Made by a program: the position numbers and the translations under genes
Notes under the pieces: generated by a model
What the model saw: only the letters and a program-made list of their open reading frames with translations
Told to the model about the DNA's origin: nothing
Database searches by the model: none
Part shown: piece by piece, positions 50,601 through 64,000 of the stretch
Numbering within the stretch: position 1 is the stretch's first letter
Layout: the number at the start of each line of letters is the position of its first letter
From: Cyanoderma ruficeps
Taxonomy: Eukaryota; Chordata; Aves; Passeriformes; Timaliidae
DNA: 64,000 bases
Assembly (NCBI GenBank): GCA_008694505.1
Contig: VZDJ01000052.1
Location: 4,715,722-4,779,721, forward strand
Direction: 5' to 3'

Positions 50601-53600
50601 AACTCTGAATTTTTCAAATGTCTTGTGCCAGATACAATTGATCCCAAATTCTTTTGAAGGAGGAGCTTTTGGTCATTAGTAACGTTTCCAATAAAAACTG
50701 ACATTAAAATATTCAAGTCCAATCAAAATATTCTCATGACATTTTGAAGAAGGAGTTTATACTTCTAGTCAGTAGTAGGTTTTTTGTAAGAATCTGTATA
50801 GGGAATAACACTATTTGTATCAAGGATACACTATCCATATGTTCTTAAACATGAGAAATTATTTAAAAGCATGGAACTGTAGATTGTTGTTCTTTTTTTT
50901 CTCGTGATGTGGTGTTAGGTGTGTTGCTCAAGGTTTGATCTTGGCCCGTTCAAACTGAATTTCTGCCATCTTGCCTTTTGCAGTTTGTGGGAGGAAAGTT
51001 TGCAAATGTGTTTTGATGTTTTACATACTCAGTTCTGGCTGCCTGACACAAATTTGGAAACTGCTTCGCTTACGCACCTGTGCATATGTGCAAGCACACA
51101 TGTGTTAAAAAATACAGCCAAGCAGGCCGTTCCTTCGTGCTTTTCTTATAGAGGAGTTGTAAAACTTAGGCACTGTTTGCCTTTTTTTTTTTTCATCATT
51201 GTAGGGCTCAGGAGTGGTGCTGGGCCAGATTGCTGAGTGGAAATGGTGGTTTTGCCTGTCTAGAAATAAATTTCTTTGCGTTGTTCATTAGTTCAACTCC
51301 AAAACCAGCCACAACAACGAAATGCTGGTAACTTCCAAAACTAAGTTTAAGTTTTATTATTAATTTAGTGAGATCTGTTGGTACGTTGGGAAAAAAGATC
51401 TGAGAAGACAGGCAGTAAAAAGGCTGATGCCAGTTTTATATACTACTACTGCTAAATAAACTTTTATCTAAAATTTCACCGAGCTCTACTGTAGATTTAC
51501 CATGAACTTTATATCAGACTTGACTGGCTAAATTCCAACTGGGATAATGAATAATCTGGCCTTGCAATTTTTTTTTTTAATTTTAATTTTTAAAATTTCT
51601 TTTGTTTTATTTTAGGGAACAGCTTTGAAGTGGTACTTTTAGGTATACCGTGTGTATATCTGTATTTTACTACTGATATCCTTTGTGTGTGAATATAATT
51701 AGGAGAATTGAGGAGATGAGCTTGAAAGTTTGAGTTGGGATTGGATGTCTGTTGCCTTTCTGTGGTTTTGGGTGTCTCAACCCTGATATTTCATTGAAGG
51801 TATTGAGTTAAACTGGCCTCGAGTGTTAATCTTAGGAAGTAAAAAAGCTTGGTGGATATTGCAGGCTGCAAAGAGGTACTTTTATAGCAACTATGTTGCC
51901 AAGGTATTTTTCATATATGAAAATTGTAAAAATATGAGATCAGACTGGTTGTGTAAGACTTGCTTTGAGTCTTTGTCTGTAGCGTCTGTGCATAATTTCA
52001 GCAGTCGCGTTTAAGTGTAATTATGAAATAATACTGTTTCCTTTCCTGTGAATTTTTTGGTGTTGCAGACTTTACCCTTACAGCAAATTCTTCTCTCTGT
52101 AGCTCTTCACAAGAAGCTCTCAAAAGCAGCTACACAGAGGAGGCTTATTTAACCTGGCTGGAGTGGCAGTCTAAAGCGATGCTAACAAACCCTGTGGGAT
52201 TGAGATAACTCGTACTTAGAGCAGGTGCTCTCTGAGCTGGGCTTTAGCAATTTGTTGCCTCAAACTGTGAGGAAGGCAACCTGTCTGACCAGAACATCAG
52301 TTTATGAAACCTTCGTGGAGATGGCTTGATTGATCAATGTGTAATGTTAAAAAACTTAACAAACCCTTTCTATTGAAAGGAAAAATAGATTTGCGCTGAA
52401 CGCTTTTAGAAAATCAAGGAAGTGAAATTGCTGGGTTTCATTTTTGGGTGAAAGAATCTTGCAACTATTTATTAACAACAACAACAAAAAGGTACATAAT
52501 AAGCATGTTAGACTGGATGCTGTCTTTAGATGTTACTCTCCTGAGAGCTGCTCAGCCATGGCAGTTCCTCCACGGCTGTTGGGTGAGGAAGGCACTGTTC
52601 AATCATATTGTGCTGTTCTGTGTTCATGGATGCAGGGAACTTGGGCTCTACATTGAGCACCAACCTCGAAATGCCAACTTTCTTAAGGCAAAAAGTATTT
52701 TAGGTTGTTTGCTGCTGTTGCTGTAAATTTCCTCGTATTTCTTTACCAAACTCCTCTGTTTTGGCCATCTCACTCCCCATGGGAGTGGCCTTTCAGAACA
52801 CAGTGGCTTCAGTGTTAAACTTCTCTTACAGTAAAAGTGATTAGGCACATTCAAAGTCAACAGGTCATAAATGGACAGCAATTGTATGCTCTAACGTCCT
52901 TAATGGATCAGTTGAGAATGAAGGGGGAGTGCAAAGGGAAGAGACTTTGCAGTTGCCAGGCTGACATGTTCTCCCTGAAAATCATCCCTTGTTTCTCCCA
53001 TCAGGGAGAAAATCCTGGTTAGACAGACTATTAGTCTTGTGTGGTATGCATTTCTTCTTCTTAACAGTATCATGGAGTTGGTGTTTCTCATTATTAAAAA
53101 ACAATCTGCTCATGTTTCTCAGGCTCATTTCCACTAACTGCCCCTGTCAGGAGGAATAAGTTTATATTTTCATAAAATATGGAGGAAATGCCTCTGCATT
53201 TATTTTTTCCATTAGCACTGATATCTGGAGCCATTTTTCCCTTGCAGGAACAAGTGCTGTAAGCCAAGTCCACCTTCTCTAAATCCTTTTTGTTTTGCCT
53301 TGCAATGAGTGCCAGTTCAATTATTTCAGCACCCTGAAGCTATTTGGGATGCCATGGAATGGCACAGAGATTTATATATATGTGCACTTCAGTAGTTAAA
53401 GCTGACCAAGGCAGCAATATGAAGTGGTGCACTCTATTCCTAGAAACAGGAGTAGCCAAGTGGATGTAATTGAATGATTGGAACGTGATACCTGTTGGGA
53501 TTTGCTGTTGGGTGCATTAATGAACAATAACCTCTAAGATGGAGATGTGCAGCAATACACACACTTGTGTTTCTTCCCTCAGCATTTGAAGCAAGTACAG

Positions 53601-56600
53601 AATACATAGAGGAAAGTATTTTGTTGTTTCTGTGCACACAGAAATCTGGGGTGTTTTCTTGTGGAGTTCACGGTGGATTACCAGATTTTTTTGGAATTTG
53701 CTTTCAAAACTACATCATGGCAAAGTGCACTTGTCGCTCGAGTTGCTAATGATACCTAGGAACTTTATGTTAATCACTAAAATCCACAAGCCTCTGAACA
53801 AGCAAGCAAGTCAAAGAAGTAATGGATTAGCTTGTTACGCTGTCCTGGATGACTTGTTTTTCAGTATGCTTATGGGGATTGCTTTCTGCTGCCTACTGGT
53901 TATTTAATCCTGTTTTAACACAGAAATTTGGTGGAAAAAGGTACTAAATCTCCTTTTCTAAAACAGGTCTTCCTTGTTTATCATGGAACAATCAAAATGA
54001 ATGTGACTATCTGTTTATGAAGGCACTAAAGCTTGTAATACCTTTCTTGTTTGCTTTGGGTTTATTTAAAGTTTTTTTTGAGGGCTGCCAGTGCCAGGTA
54101 GGAAGTAAAGGACTTTTGAAGCAGAAACTGCATGGTTCTGTAATTTTTTTTGTTTGAACTTTAGGATTAAACTATAATTATAAAGGAGACAGTTCTTCAA
54201 ACAGTGCTAGAACAGTAACTGTAGTGTTTCAGTTACATGTCTTGTTTAATCAGTAAAATTCATGGACTTTTGGTTCTTGTACATCAGGAGATAATTTGAG
54301 CGATACTATGGACACATTTATAGTGGTTTTTATCACAGAGTCCTTTGCTGTAAGTATTGAGTATTTCTGATATTCTGTATTTCACAGAGAAATACAGTGG
54401 CATTTCTTTGTTTACTACTGGTAATTTGCTCTTCATGTTTCAATAAGTATTTACTGCTTTACCCTGAGAGGCCTCCAAAGCTTCCAGGTTGCAGCTGGTG
54501 AGAGAGGTCACGTTTCTATCTGAGAAGAGATTGATCAAACCTGCCAGCTCTGCTGTAATTTGGTTATTACCCATTGCCTGATCAATACTGTGCAAATAGA
54601 AAAGCCCAAGTCCAGGCAGGAGTAAACTCGCTTTTCCTGCTCAGCCGTAACTGAAGGGGCTGCGGCCTGTCTGGAACAGAAAAGCTCTTGCTTTCATCTG
54701 TGGTCTGTAGTGGAAGGACAAAAGGGGAGACTTTCAAAAGCAGTAATGAGAATCAGGAGCCGAAATCCCATTGACTTTTAATGAAGGTTAGGGGCCGACG
54801 CTTTTGTTGTGCATCAGAAATTTCCTCTTTCTCAATTGTCCAAGTTGCTGACGGTGGATGAGATCTGCCTGTGCCACCTTTTGGACTCCTACAGGAACAA
54901 AAGTTACCTTGAGTTACGTTTGCTGTGTGGCCTGAGCTGAACACAGATCCCCTTTACTTGTTTCCATGAGGAACGGTCAGTAATCACAGCCCCACCTTTG
55001 TCCTTCTCCTCTCTGTGCTGCAGAGCCTCTCGAGAGATAAAAGCACTGAGAGCTTACTGCTTGGTTACTCCGTGCTGCAGCACTGGGTATCTTCAGGGAA
55101 CAGAGCGAAGATTTTCCCAAAGTTAAGTTGTTCTGTTGTGTGGGAGAAGCTTTATCTGGTGACCTGCAAAAGATGCTGCAAAGGTCTCTGTCAAGCAGTG
55201 TTGGAAGTGCCTTCCATGTACCTACACCTGGCTGTGCTTACAGAAAAGTCAGTTTAATGATTAAAATACTTCACTGCCTGAAAAAGTCACCTCCCTAATT
55301 TTTCTTTGATAATGTGTAAAGCTTCTGTAATAACTTACACATTTCACAGTAATGGCAGTCACAACCTTGGAAGAAACGCTGCTAGGATACTTTTTTGGCT
55401 TTTAAATTTTTAAAAGGCATTTAGATCTTCCTCTCCAGGTATGCTTTTCCCCCACGCTGACAGGAAGCTGCTCCCGTGATGAGGATTGGTTGGCACGCAC
55501 ACGCTTGCAAAACGCTCCACAAAGTGCCCACGCAGCTTTCCAACTGTGCCTCTGCTACTCATGGAATAGGGTCACAGCCTCCCTGAGAGAGGCACTGGGG
55601 AAGGAGGGGGGGTTGCTTTGGGAAGTATATGGGAAAAGCAGGGAATTGTTTCTTCGAGGCTTGCAGTATTCCTGCATACAACATGGAATTAAAGCTAGCT
55701 TTAAGTCTCATTTGTGCTCTCCTAATTGCCAGCTGGTTCTCTCCTCTGTCTGCATCTGTGAATGTATTGTGGGCAGTCATCTCTGGGAATTTAGGACTTG
55801 ATTTGAAGTTATTTTTGATAGAATTCTTGATTCCTCTTTTTGTGCTTGAAGATCTTTATATTTTGTGTGCTCATTGCAGGTGTAGCATTTGATTTTTAAA
55901 CATGAAACCAATTTAACTATGGGGAACCTGCAGCAAGTCCCTCTATATTTCTGCCTCGTGTTAGGAGTTGAAAAAGATCTGTATGCAACCCTCACTTCTT
56001 TTGAAAAAGGTCTTTGGATGCATAATGGATGAAGCTAGAGACAAAGTGCTTTTTAAAAAGTTTATCTTGCATAGTCACTCTCTATATGAATGTACAATCT
56101 ATACTTCTTACAGGGACTAACCTGGTGTCCACCTTTTTTTGCTTGTGGCTTTCCTCCACAGTTCAATAATCTTCTTTATTATTCATACATGAAATGATGA
56201 ATGATTCCTTTATAAAACTTCACCAATACAGTATTGGGAAGTATGGAAAGCAGGGGAATGCTCACCATTTGCCTTGAGCTGGGTTTCACAAATACCTGCT
56301 CTTGCCTCAGCTGGTACTTGCCAAAGCTGCTCTTCCATATGGGCTGTCTGTAGGAAACCAGTGTTCTTGCAAATTCATGGGCTTACTTCCATGGATTTTA
56401 CCTTACCATTCCACATCAGAAAACTCAATAGCACAAGGACAAACATACTTTCAATAACAGTTCGAAGTAATCTACATCAGTGCTTGTTTTTCTTAAAGGT
56501 TAAAATATATTTTTATAACCTGAACATTTACTACTGGAACACTAAGCTGAGGTCTCTGATTTTGGCTTTTAATATTACACCCTTCAGCTGTTCTGTCTGC

Positions 56601-57670
56601 ATCTTTATAGTTATGTAACTTTATTTTTGGTTTAATCTTTTCATTATATAAGCTTTTGTCATTTTTAAGAACAGATTATGAAAGCACAAGTCTGAAGAAA
56701 CCAGTCTTGGGTGCTTCAGGAAAAAACTGAACATAAAGGCAGAAATATGGAAATATATTTATGACTGATGTAAGAAAGAAAAACAATGGGAAAGGAGAAG
56801 ACAGGGAATGGTTTCAACCACCTGAGCAATGTTTTTTTGGCTATTGCCAGTAGGGTTTTTGTGCTGGACAGTAACCTCCTGCATTACCTTTATCTGTGTT
56901 TTATGTTACATTTATTCAAAACCCAAACTGTTTTCTGTGATTTGATAACTGAGAATGTGACAGAACATTTATAAAAAGTACAGATCTTGGAAGTCTGCAA
57001 AATAATTAAAATACATAAACCACCAGTAAGAAGCACATAGCAAACAAGTGGTTGAATTAAACCAATAACTCTTTAAGTACATAACCTTAGCAGCTCATGT
57101 ACCGACATGGAGACTGTACTGCAACTCCTACCAGCATTGTATTAATGATGATAAGAGCTGAAATACAGTTTTAGAGACTACATTTAAAAAAAAAGAAAAA
57201 AGATTGGTGGTTTTTAGGTTTGATCTCATCCTTCCTCCCCCGTTCACATAGATTTTGTTCCTCGGACTGATGTTCTGCAAACTCTTACGTGGGTTAAGGA
57301 TGGAGTTGGTACCTCTCACTCTTTGGTACTTAAAAATTAAAATGAAAGTAGGTTTTTCACATGAGTTTCAGTAGATACGATCAAGGCTCAAATCGTGGTC
57401 GTTGCTTTGCAAAGGGAAGAAGTGTTACTTGGGAAGCTTTGAAGTGAGTGTGACTGAGAAAGTGGTTCTTGCAGGTTTTTGATGGACTTTGATTTAACAT
57501 CGTTCCCATCATTTACTTTCTGTTACCTGGTGAAATTTGGGCTCAGGATTGGCAGAGTGAGCTCTAGTTATGGTTTAGACTGAGGCTTTTCTACCTTTGT
57601 TTCCATCTGGTTATAATACCTGTGTTCTGATGTATTTATAAATACAACTTATTCTGGTTTTGCCATGAGA

Positions 57671-57745
57671 TTCACAGAATCACAGAATGAGTCAGGTTGG
57701 AAAAAGACCTTTAAGATCATCTAGTCCAACCTGCACTTAGTTTCA
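57671..57745 (-). mobile_element. CR1 LINE 3' terminal fragment
   Basis: The plus strand shows 'cacagaatcacagaatgagt' and then 'caggttggaaaaagaccttt' followed by 'aagatcatctagtccaacct', the reverse complement of the CR1 3' end with its short terminal repeat. Sequence beyond about 57745 is no longer recognisable as CR1. Confidence 0.85.
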
Positions 57746-58816
57746 GCTGCTAGCAAGTGTTGTTTTAGAGCTTGTTTTGGGCTTTGCACAGCAGCATTGC
57801 CAGCTCAAGGGTGTCCTTCATATTTCTGTTTTTGCTAAGATCAGTCAGATGGCCCCTGATGGATGAATTGCTTGCTCCCTGGTGATGGACCTGCACACAG
57901 AAGTGGGATGTACACACTTGCAGTAGGAGAAATGGGCTCTGCTGCTAATTCTTCAGTTTAAACTCCAGAATAAACATCTGAATGGTGTTAGAGCCATTAG
58001 CTGGATATATGTAGTCATGGTAATAAGGATACCTGAGGAAATGCAAACCTAATCTGACTTTTTTAAGAGACATGTTTTTATGGAGCATTATTTCTCTCTT
58101 TCCTCTGCAGCTTAGCTTACCCCTTGGAAAAACAAGCTTGCTCAGTTTACCTCCTGCTGCCTCCTCAAGTCCCCTGTCTTTCCAGCCTTCCAGACTTCTT
58201 TGGGTATCTCTGTCAGGCTGCATCGTGTTTTTGATCAATCCTCAGGACAGATGTCACACTCATTTTTAGGTCTCTAACTTTCATCATGGGGGGAAAGAAG
58301 AGCAAGAGTAAAGGAGGAGATTGTGTCTCTCCAGGTATTAATTCATTTCAGCGCTTTAACTTTCTCACCTTTCTTTTTTTCTTTCAATAGCTTCATTAAA
58401 AAAATAAATAAATACCTGAAGTAGTGCTGCAGGTTTTCATGAAGTCCCTAATAACCTCTCTTTTGGTGGTGGTAGCTTTAGCTCAGCAGAATTCCTTGGA
58501 ATGATTCCTTGGTGTTGTTGAATGTCATAATTAATGGGATTTCTCTGGAAATACGACAGGTCGCCAGGGCTTTGGAAGCAGAAATCCTTTGTAGGGAAGA
58601 AGTTAATGAGACAGACAAGTTGCAAAAGCATCCACTGAAGTTCTTCAGAATTTTCCTTGTGCTGGGGCAGCTTTCTGCTTCCCTTCCTCTGCAGGCTGCG
58701 GTACTAAAACAAAGGAAAAATATGATTTAAACCTCAGCTTTCCTTGTCTTTCTGCCTCTCTTTAGGAAAAGCAAGGGGCTGGATTTGGTTACTTATTCTG
58801 GAGAGGAACTGCCCAA

Positions 58817-58848
58817 AATTTATTTTCTGTCTAATTTATTTTCTGTCT
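58817..58848. repeat. Perfect 16-bp tandem duplication
   Basis: The unit 'aatttattttctgtct' occurs twice with no spacer (58817-58832 and 58833-58848) and no mismatch. Likely recent slippage; no function implied. Confidence 0.92.
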
Positions 58849-59939
58849 GCAGCTTTGTGAAACCAGAGATACTTTAGTGCACTGCTAATACTGAAGACTT
58901 TTTTTCTTAAAAGTTTCATGTGACTTAATTAGGAATTTATCTTTCCAAATGAGAACAAGATTTGTGAGTATATGTGCTTGGGCTTCTCTTAGTCATATCT
59001 TATCAAATTCAGCCTTCTCAGTGCTTTTGGAAGAAAACAACAGAAATGTCTGAATAATTTAAAGCCATCTTTAAAGCAATATGTTACAACAGTTTACTTT
59101 TCAAAATTTCTGTGGCAAGGCAAGATTTACATTCCCTTAGAACTGTAATGCAGGAATTTAGTAGGATATCAAGATGTATCTACAGTATATGGTAACAGAA
59201 AGATAGCCCTGGGTATTGTGTTAGTTTTGGCACTGTTAAAAGTTACAGAAATACTTCCTTTCCTTTCTATAGAAATTATCACAATGGGAATCCTCAACTA
59301 GTCATTGAAATATCACTGCCAGGTATTTTGAACACAGTTTTCCTTGTGAAGGAAAAATTATCAACAAATTCAAGTGTGTATTCGGTTATGCCATATGTAG
59401 AAATGAGAAACTTGAATATTCATAAATAATTTCCATTGGGTTGCTAATGAAGTTGACAGGCAAGAAAGCAAGTGGCATGCATTTTTATTTATTAACCTCA
59501 TTATTGAATTGAAGAATTATTGAAAACTTCTTGAATCTTATCTTTATATCAGACTCTTTTAAATTGCTTTTACTTCCCGGTAACTTTTTTTTTATCCCCA
59601 GCCTTTTAAAGCATTTCACATTATCTGAATCCAGCCATGTGGGATTTACACCGAATCTGTTCTTCTGGTGTTCTCTGTGCTTTTGGCCATAAGGGCATCT
59701 TTGTTTTTCTTTTATGAGCCTCCTTAAAAGCCTTATAGCTTACAGTTACACAGGAACACTTGCTTTTTCCTTCATTTTTATTTTTTCCATTTATACAAAG
59801 ATATCAAAAACCAGGCAAGGGGAGCAAAAAAAAAAGGATTGTTCATGTGAAACATGGATGTTGTTACTGACATCTAGGTCAGGGCAGAATCTATTCAGGG
59901 TGAGGAATGAAGAGATTGGGAGCAGCCCTGCTGAGAAGA

Positions 59940-60400
59940 AGTTTGGGATGCTGTTGATGACATGAGTCAAGGAGGAGGGCCACCAAGTTGATCAGAGGGA
60001 TGGAGCTTCTCTCCTGGGAGGAAAGGCTGAGAGAATTGGGATTGTTCAGCCTGGAAAAGAAAAGGCTTTGGGGTGATGTAATTGCAGCCTTCCAGTGCCT
60101 GAAGGGAGCCGACAAGAATTATGGGGGGAGATTATTTACAAGGGCGTGACATGACAAGGGGGAAGGGATCCAAACTGTGAGAGGGCAAGTTCAGATTACA
60201 TATTAGGAGGAAATCCTTCACTGTGAGGGTGGTGAGACACTGGCACAGGTTGCCCAGAGGGCCTGTGGATGCCCCATCCCTGGCATTGTCCAAGGACAGG
60301 TTGGATGGGGCTTGGAGCAACCTGGGATAGGAGAAGATGTCCCTACCCATGGCAGGGAGCTGGAATGATCCCTTTCAACCCAAATCATTCTATGATTTTA
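59940..60400 (+). mobile_element. CR1 LINE 3' end, best preserved copy in the window
   Basis: About 460 bp of forward CR1: 'ctctcctgggaggaaaggct', 'gggattgttcagcctggaaa', 'gcagccttccagtgcctgaa', 'acactggcacaggttgccca', 'ctgtggatgccccatccctg', 'tggatggggcttggagcaac' and the terminal 'aaatcattctatgatttta'. The full 3' terminus is kept and divergence is low, so this is one of the youngest CR1 insertions here. 5'-truncated, no working reverse transcriptase. Confidence 0.95.
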
Positions 60401-62251
60401 TCCCAATACACTAAAAAAAGCATTTGTTGGCATTTCAAACTCTGATATAGTGGCATTTTATTGAGCTTGTTTGAGCCCTATACAGACCCCAGGTTTTTTC
60501 TCATTCATTTATCTGGAGATATTTTTCTTGGTCTCTTTTCCTTGCTGCACAAATGATAAGTTTTTAAACAGCCAACATTGCTTTGGAATGTAAATACAAA
60601 GGATAAAATTCCTCTAAGACCAAATTTGGGCTTCAGATTGTAGTGTAATGAAGAGAGATGGGAGTAGAGGTAGAGCTTGGTCTTTTTTAATGACATTAAT
60701 TTTTCTTGCGGCCTCTTTGTGCTTCAACATTTTAGCTTGATTAAAACGAAGCTCAAGGCACTCCTTTATTCTCCTTGAAATTTCCTACTGGGTTTCTGGA
60801 AAGCTTTTGTTAACTAATGCTTACTTAGCTGATAACAGTGGAACTGTGGCTTTCAGGTGTGTGTCAGCAGGCTGGAAGCTGAAACTCGCACCTGGTGGGC
60901 TGCATCAGTAGTGAGCCTCAGGGTGAGGTCCCCCATTGCCTTGGCAGTGACAGATTTCCCTCTGTCAGCTTCTGTTCACCTCTTTGTTTCTTGTACAAGT
61001 AACCAAATTCTTTGAAAAATACCTGTGTTTGGAATTCCAAGTGTTTGGAAATCGTGGTGGCGTTTATATTCCTGAAATATGCAGTTGTCTGGGTGACAGC
61101 CTGGAGAGAGGCATCCCCTGGGTGAGAGGAGGAGGGTGAAGGTGCACTGTGGGGGTAACAGAGGCAGAGTGCACATCCACTCAGTTCTGAGGAGCGTGCC
61201 TTCAAGGAGAAATTATGATTTGGAAATTGGAATGAATTTGAGAGAGCAGAAATTTCAGTTGCACGATAGGGAAGGACTTGGAGCTTTCTCCTGCGGAAAA
61301 CAGTCACAGCAGCTGAACTCTCTAATGTGAAAGCAAATGCAACACGCTGCCTGCACCAGCTCCAGGATGAGGGATGGCCTGGCTTTGCACAGCTTGTGCC
61401 TCTAAAGCAGCCAGGAAGCCTGAGAGAATTTGCATTTTCTGCCTTGAATACAACTTTCTTCAACACACATTTATAATTTTTGAAGCGTGTAATAGTAATG
61501 GAGTCAAAACTGCTTCACGGGATGGAATTTGCAAGGCGATGCTGCAAAGGAAGGCATTTCTAGTACAAGGCTTAGATTCACTCATCAAATAACCTGTTGC
61601 AGAACTGAGTTCTCTCTGAGTTCAGCAGATGAAATGCTCCAGGTCTTCATAAAGCTTAATGGCAGGAGAAGTTTTGTGCGCTGGAAACAGGAGCAGTGTC
61701 CCTTTTTAGGGAACTTGCCAGGCGTCTCGTGAGTCGCCAGGTTCTTAAATGAGTCTTGAAACAGGGCAGTGCTGAAGGAATTTATGGGGTAGGTTTATAA
61801 TCAACTGATAGTTTAATTAATGTAGCATCTTAACTACTCGTCTCCAATTTAATTTTTTCCAGATGTTAAGTTTTAATGAAAAGTCTCTGCAGAGACTCGT
61901 GAGGAAGGTAACATCTGGGGAGAGCATTTAGGGCAAGCTTGCATGGAAGTGAAATGATATTCCCTTAGATGTTGCCTTACATGTCAGCACAAGGCAGTCC
62001 TGAGATTTGGAGAGGTTTTAGGTATTTTTACATTTATATGTACACACACACTCTCTTGGATCAGTCAGCTTGGCCTAAATACAGGTGATCTCACCCCCAT
62101 GTTCCACTTTTCAATCCTTGTGTTGACTCTGTTCAGAGGAAAGATCGAGATAAAGACTGCTTTTCAATACCTTAGTAAGCTTTTGCTTTTATAGTACACT
62201 GTAGGAATTATAGGACAAGTTATCTGCATTTTCTATCCATATGCAAATACT

Positions 62252-62287
62252 TGAAAAAATCAGTATTATTGAAAAAAGCAGTATTAT
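62252..62287. repeat. 18-bp tandem duplication
   Basis: Two adjacent 18-base units of the form 'tgaaaaaatcagtattat' (62252-62269, 62270-62287) differ at a single position (T/G). Simple slippage-type repeat in intron 3. Confidence 0.9.
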
Positions 62288-64000
62288 CAGTCTTGAATGA
62301 TCTAGTTGCTGTTTCTTACATTTGTGTGTCAAAGTGATTTTATTTCCAAATGTTCCATGTTTTAGGAGAATCCATATAAGGACTTCTGAATGGGTAGTGC
62401 CCAAACCCAAAGAGTAGCAGAAAATGCTTTCCTGAAATCCTGTCCCAATGTTGAGGCAAGTGAAGCACTTGGAGATAAGTTTAAAGGGTTTAAAAAAAAA
62501 AATCCCCAAAAGCTTTATGCTAAAACACATGTTTGTCCATATGTTTTAGATAGGCTATCTGTATTTTTGTAGAAAACTGATATTAAATGGAAATTCAAGC
62601 CTTGGCAGCTTTCTTAACAAAAGACACTTGTGGTGGGAGCTCTGAGGTCCCAGGCCAGTTCCATTACTGTAATTCCACAGCGTGAGCTTTAAACCTATCT
62701 GGAGATTTTAATGGATCACATGGGAAGTCAATCCCTTTGTACCTGCCTTAAGCCATCTGTTACTGATACAAGACGTTGAGCTGCCTATCTCTTTCACTTG
62801 GGCACAGCTGTGAGCTTCCAGAAGGGCTGGGGTTTGAACTGTAAAGGGAAGTTTCAGATTCCATTCTTCTCCCCTGGTACAGGAAATCTCATGCTTTCTA
62901 ATTTCGGTTGTGTAATTTTATAGATTTTTCCAGAAGATGTAGGTTTTGGATACATTTCTAAATCTAATGAAGCTTTTGAAAATGCTTTATGACTTTCAAT
63001 GTAGTCCCTTCATTCTTCGGTTCTTTTATGCATTTCCTGTAATTGGTCAAGTTTCTTTGTTCTTGCTATTTAAATAGCATGCACAAAACCTATTTGTACC
63101 CAATTGATATTGCTGAGTATCAATGCAAAGCAAAATTAAACGTTAGATTTAAATAATGGACTTGTTTTTCTTACTCCTTGTTTATTATTTCTAATATAAC
63201 TGTAATCAGTGAATATTGTAAACAATTCGTATAACTGGGAGACAAATAAAGCAGGATTGAAATTTTATGCCTGATAGGACACACAAACTGTTGATGTCTA
63301 AGATGCAATTTATTTGTAATAAACTAACAATTCCCATTTGCATCTCTAACCACTTTTCAGAAGGCTGCTTATTTTTATTAGTTTTTCAGAAGTCCTATTA
63401 GTTACTTCACATTTCTCTTGCCAACAATTTATATCGCTGGTTGAACTCTCCACCCTGGGAATGTGAGACCGATGCTCTCCCTGAATAACCAGGATCTTCT
63501 TTGCTGCAATTTCTGGAAAAAAAAATATTTATGGCCATTATTCAGTAAATCATCTATAACAAAGGGAGCCTTCTTCCATCCAAAATATCTTGGTTGTAAT
63601 TGTAAACCCAGGCCTTCTGTCTTACACACAAGTGGCGTGGGACTTAAGGCAGTTACTTACCACTCTCTTTAGGCTTATTTTCTTTCAGTTTTGGAGGAAG
63701 AGTATATTTAAAAATGGAAAATGTAGGTGAGGAGGAGATGCTTAGAAATCTGCTCCTCACAGAGCTGCAGTAGTAGGTAGCTCCTTTCTCAAAAGTATAT
63801 TTTAAATAGCAGAGAGGAGGAACCTCTGTAGAAAATTTTTTAAGTAGTAGGGGAGTAGTGTGATGACAGCAGAGAGTAATTTTTTACTACTTTTTCTCTT
63901 TGTAAGGAGCAGCTGGTTTTGAGAAAATGTAAGTGAACGAGGAGGAAAAGCCTCCACAGACAGTGTTTGGGGTAGTGGTGGGTGTATGGTGAGGTGAAAT

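Larger units (their letters stand above)
32421..64000 (+). other. MACROD2: MACROD2 intron 3, incomplete
   Basis: At least 31,580 bp of intron with no further MACROD2 exon. In mammals FLRT3 is a nested gene on the opposite strand in a MACROD2 intron; its single roughly 650-codon coding exon would be obvious and is not in this window. Contents are four CR1 fragments, small tandem and inverted repeats, an assembly gap at 40096-40110 and several CpG-rich candidate regulatory blocks listed separately. Long stretches such as 34000-39600, 42500-48600, 50610-54480, 55000-57670 and 60400-64000 hold no gene or element I can identify. Confidence 0.8.

Noticed and set aside
32421..64000. Search for FLRT3 and for MACROD2 exon 4
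   Set aside because: No open frame near 650 codons and no block continuing the macro domain was found, so neither is claimed in this window.

Overview
The window looks like bird genomic DNA, probably from a neoavian or songbird species. It is AT-rich and CpG-poor, carries several 3'-end fragments of CR1 LINEs (the main bird retrotransposon) and one or two solo-LTR-like endogenous retroviral pieces, and has one sharp CpG island. Assignment to a bird rests on the CR1 content and is firm. The finer placement is a guess.

The main gene is MACROD2, on the + strand. Its first three coding exons are at 9973-10018, 13941-14057 and 32313-32420. They join in phase with canonical GT/AG sites to give the first 90 residues and one base of codon 91, and stop at the IVNA motif that opens the macro domain. 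The rest of the gene lies beyond position 64000, so the right half of the window (32421-64000) is one unfinished giant intron. This fits the very large introns known for MACROD2.

Layout: 1-8770 is intergenic AT-rich DNA with one worn CR1 piece. A reverse-oriented CR1 (about 8772-9212) ends about 60 bp before the promoter CpG island (about 9270-10340), which contains exon 1. Intron 1 is 3.9 kb. Intron 2 (18.3 kb) holds a CR1 cluster, two LTR-like elements and a second, small CpG-rich patch. Intron 3 holds four more CR1 pieces, short tandem and inverted repeats, an assembly gap inside a poly-T run, and several CpG-rich blocks that may be conserved regulatory DNA.

The most interesting object is a probable nested gene on the - strand of intron 2 (about 30080-31001). 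It has an ATG in a CpG-rich patch, a signal peptide, a short ectodomain, a transmembrane helix, a strong splice donor, an in-phase second exon with a basic then acidic tail, a stop, and ATTAAA polyadenylation signals 49-67 bp downstream. I do not recognise the protein. No other protein gene or RNA gene could be supported; the long open frames in the promoter island are GC-rich shadows.
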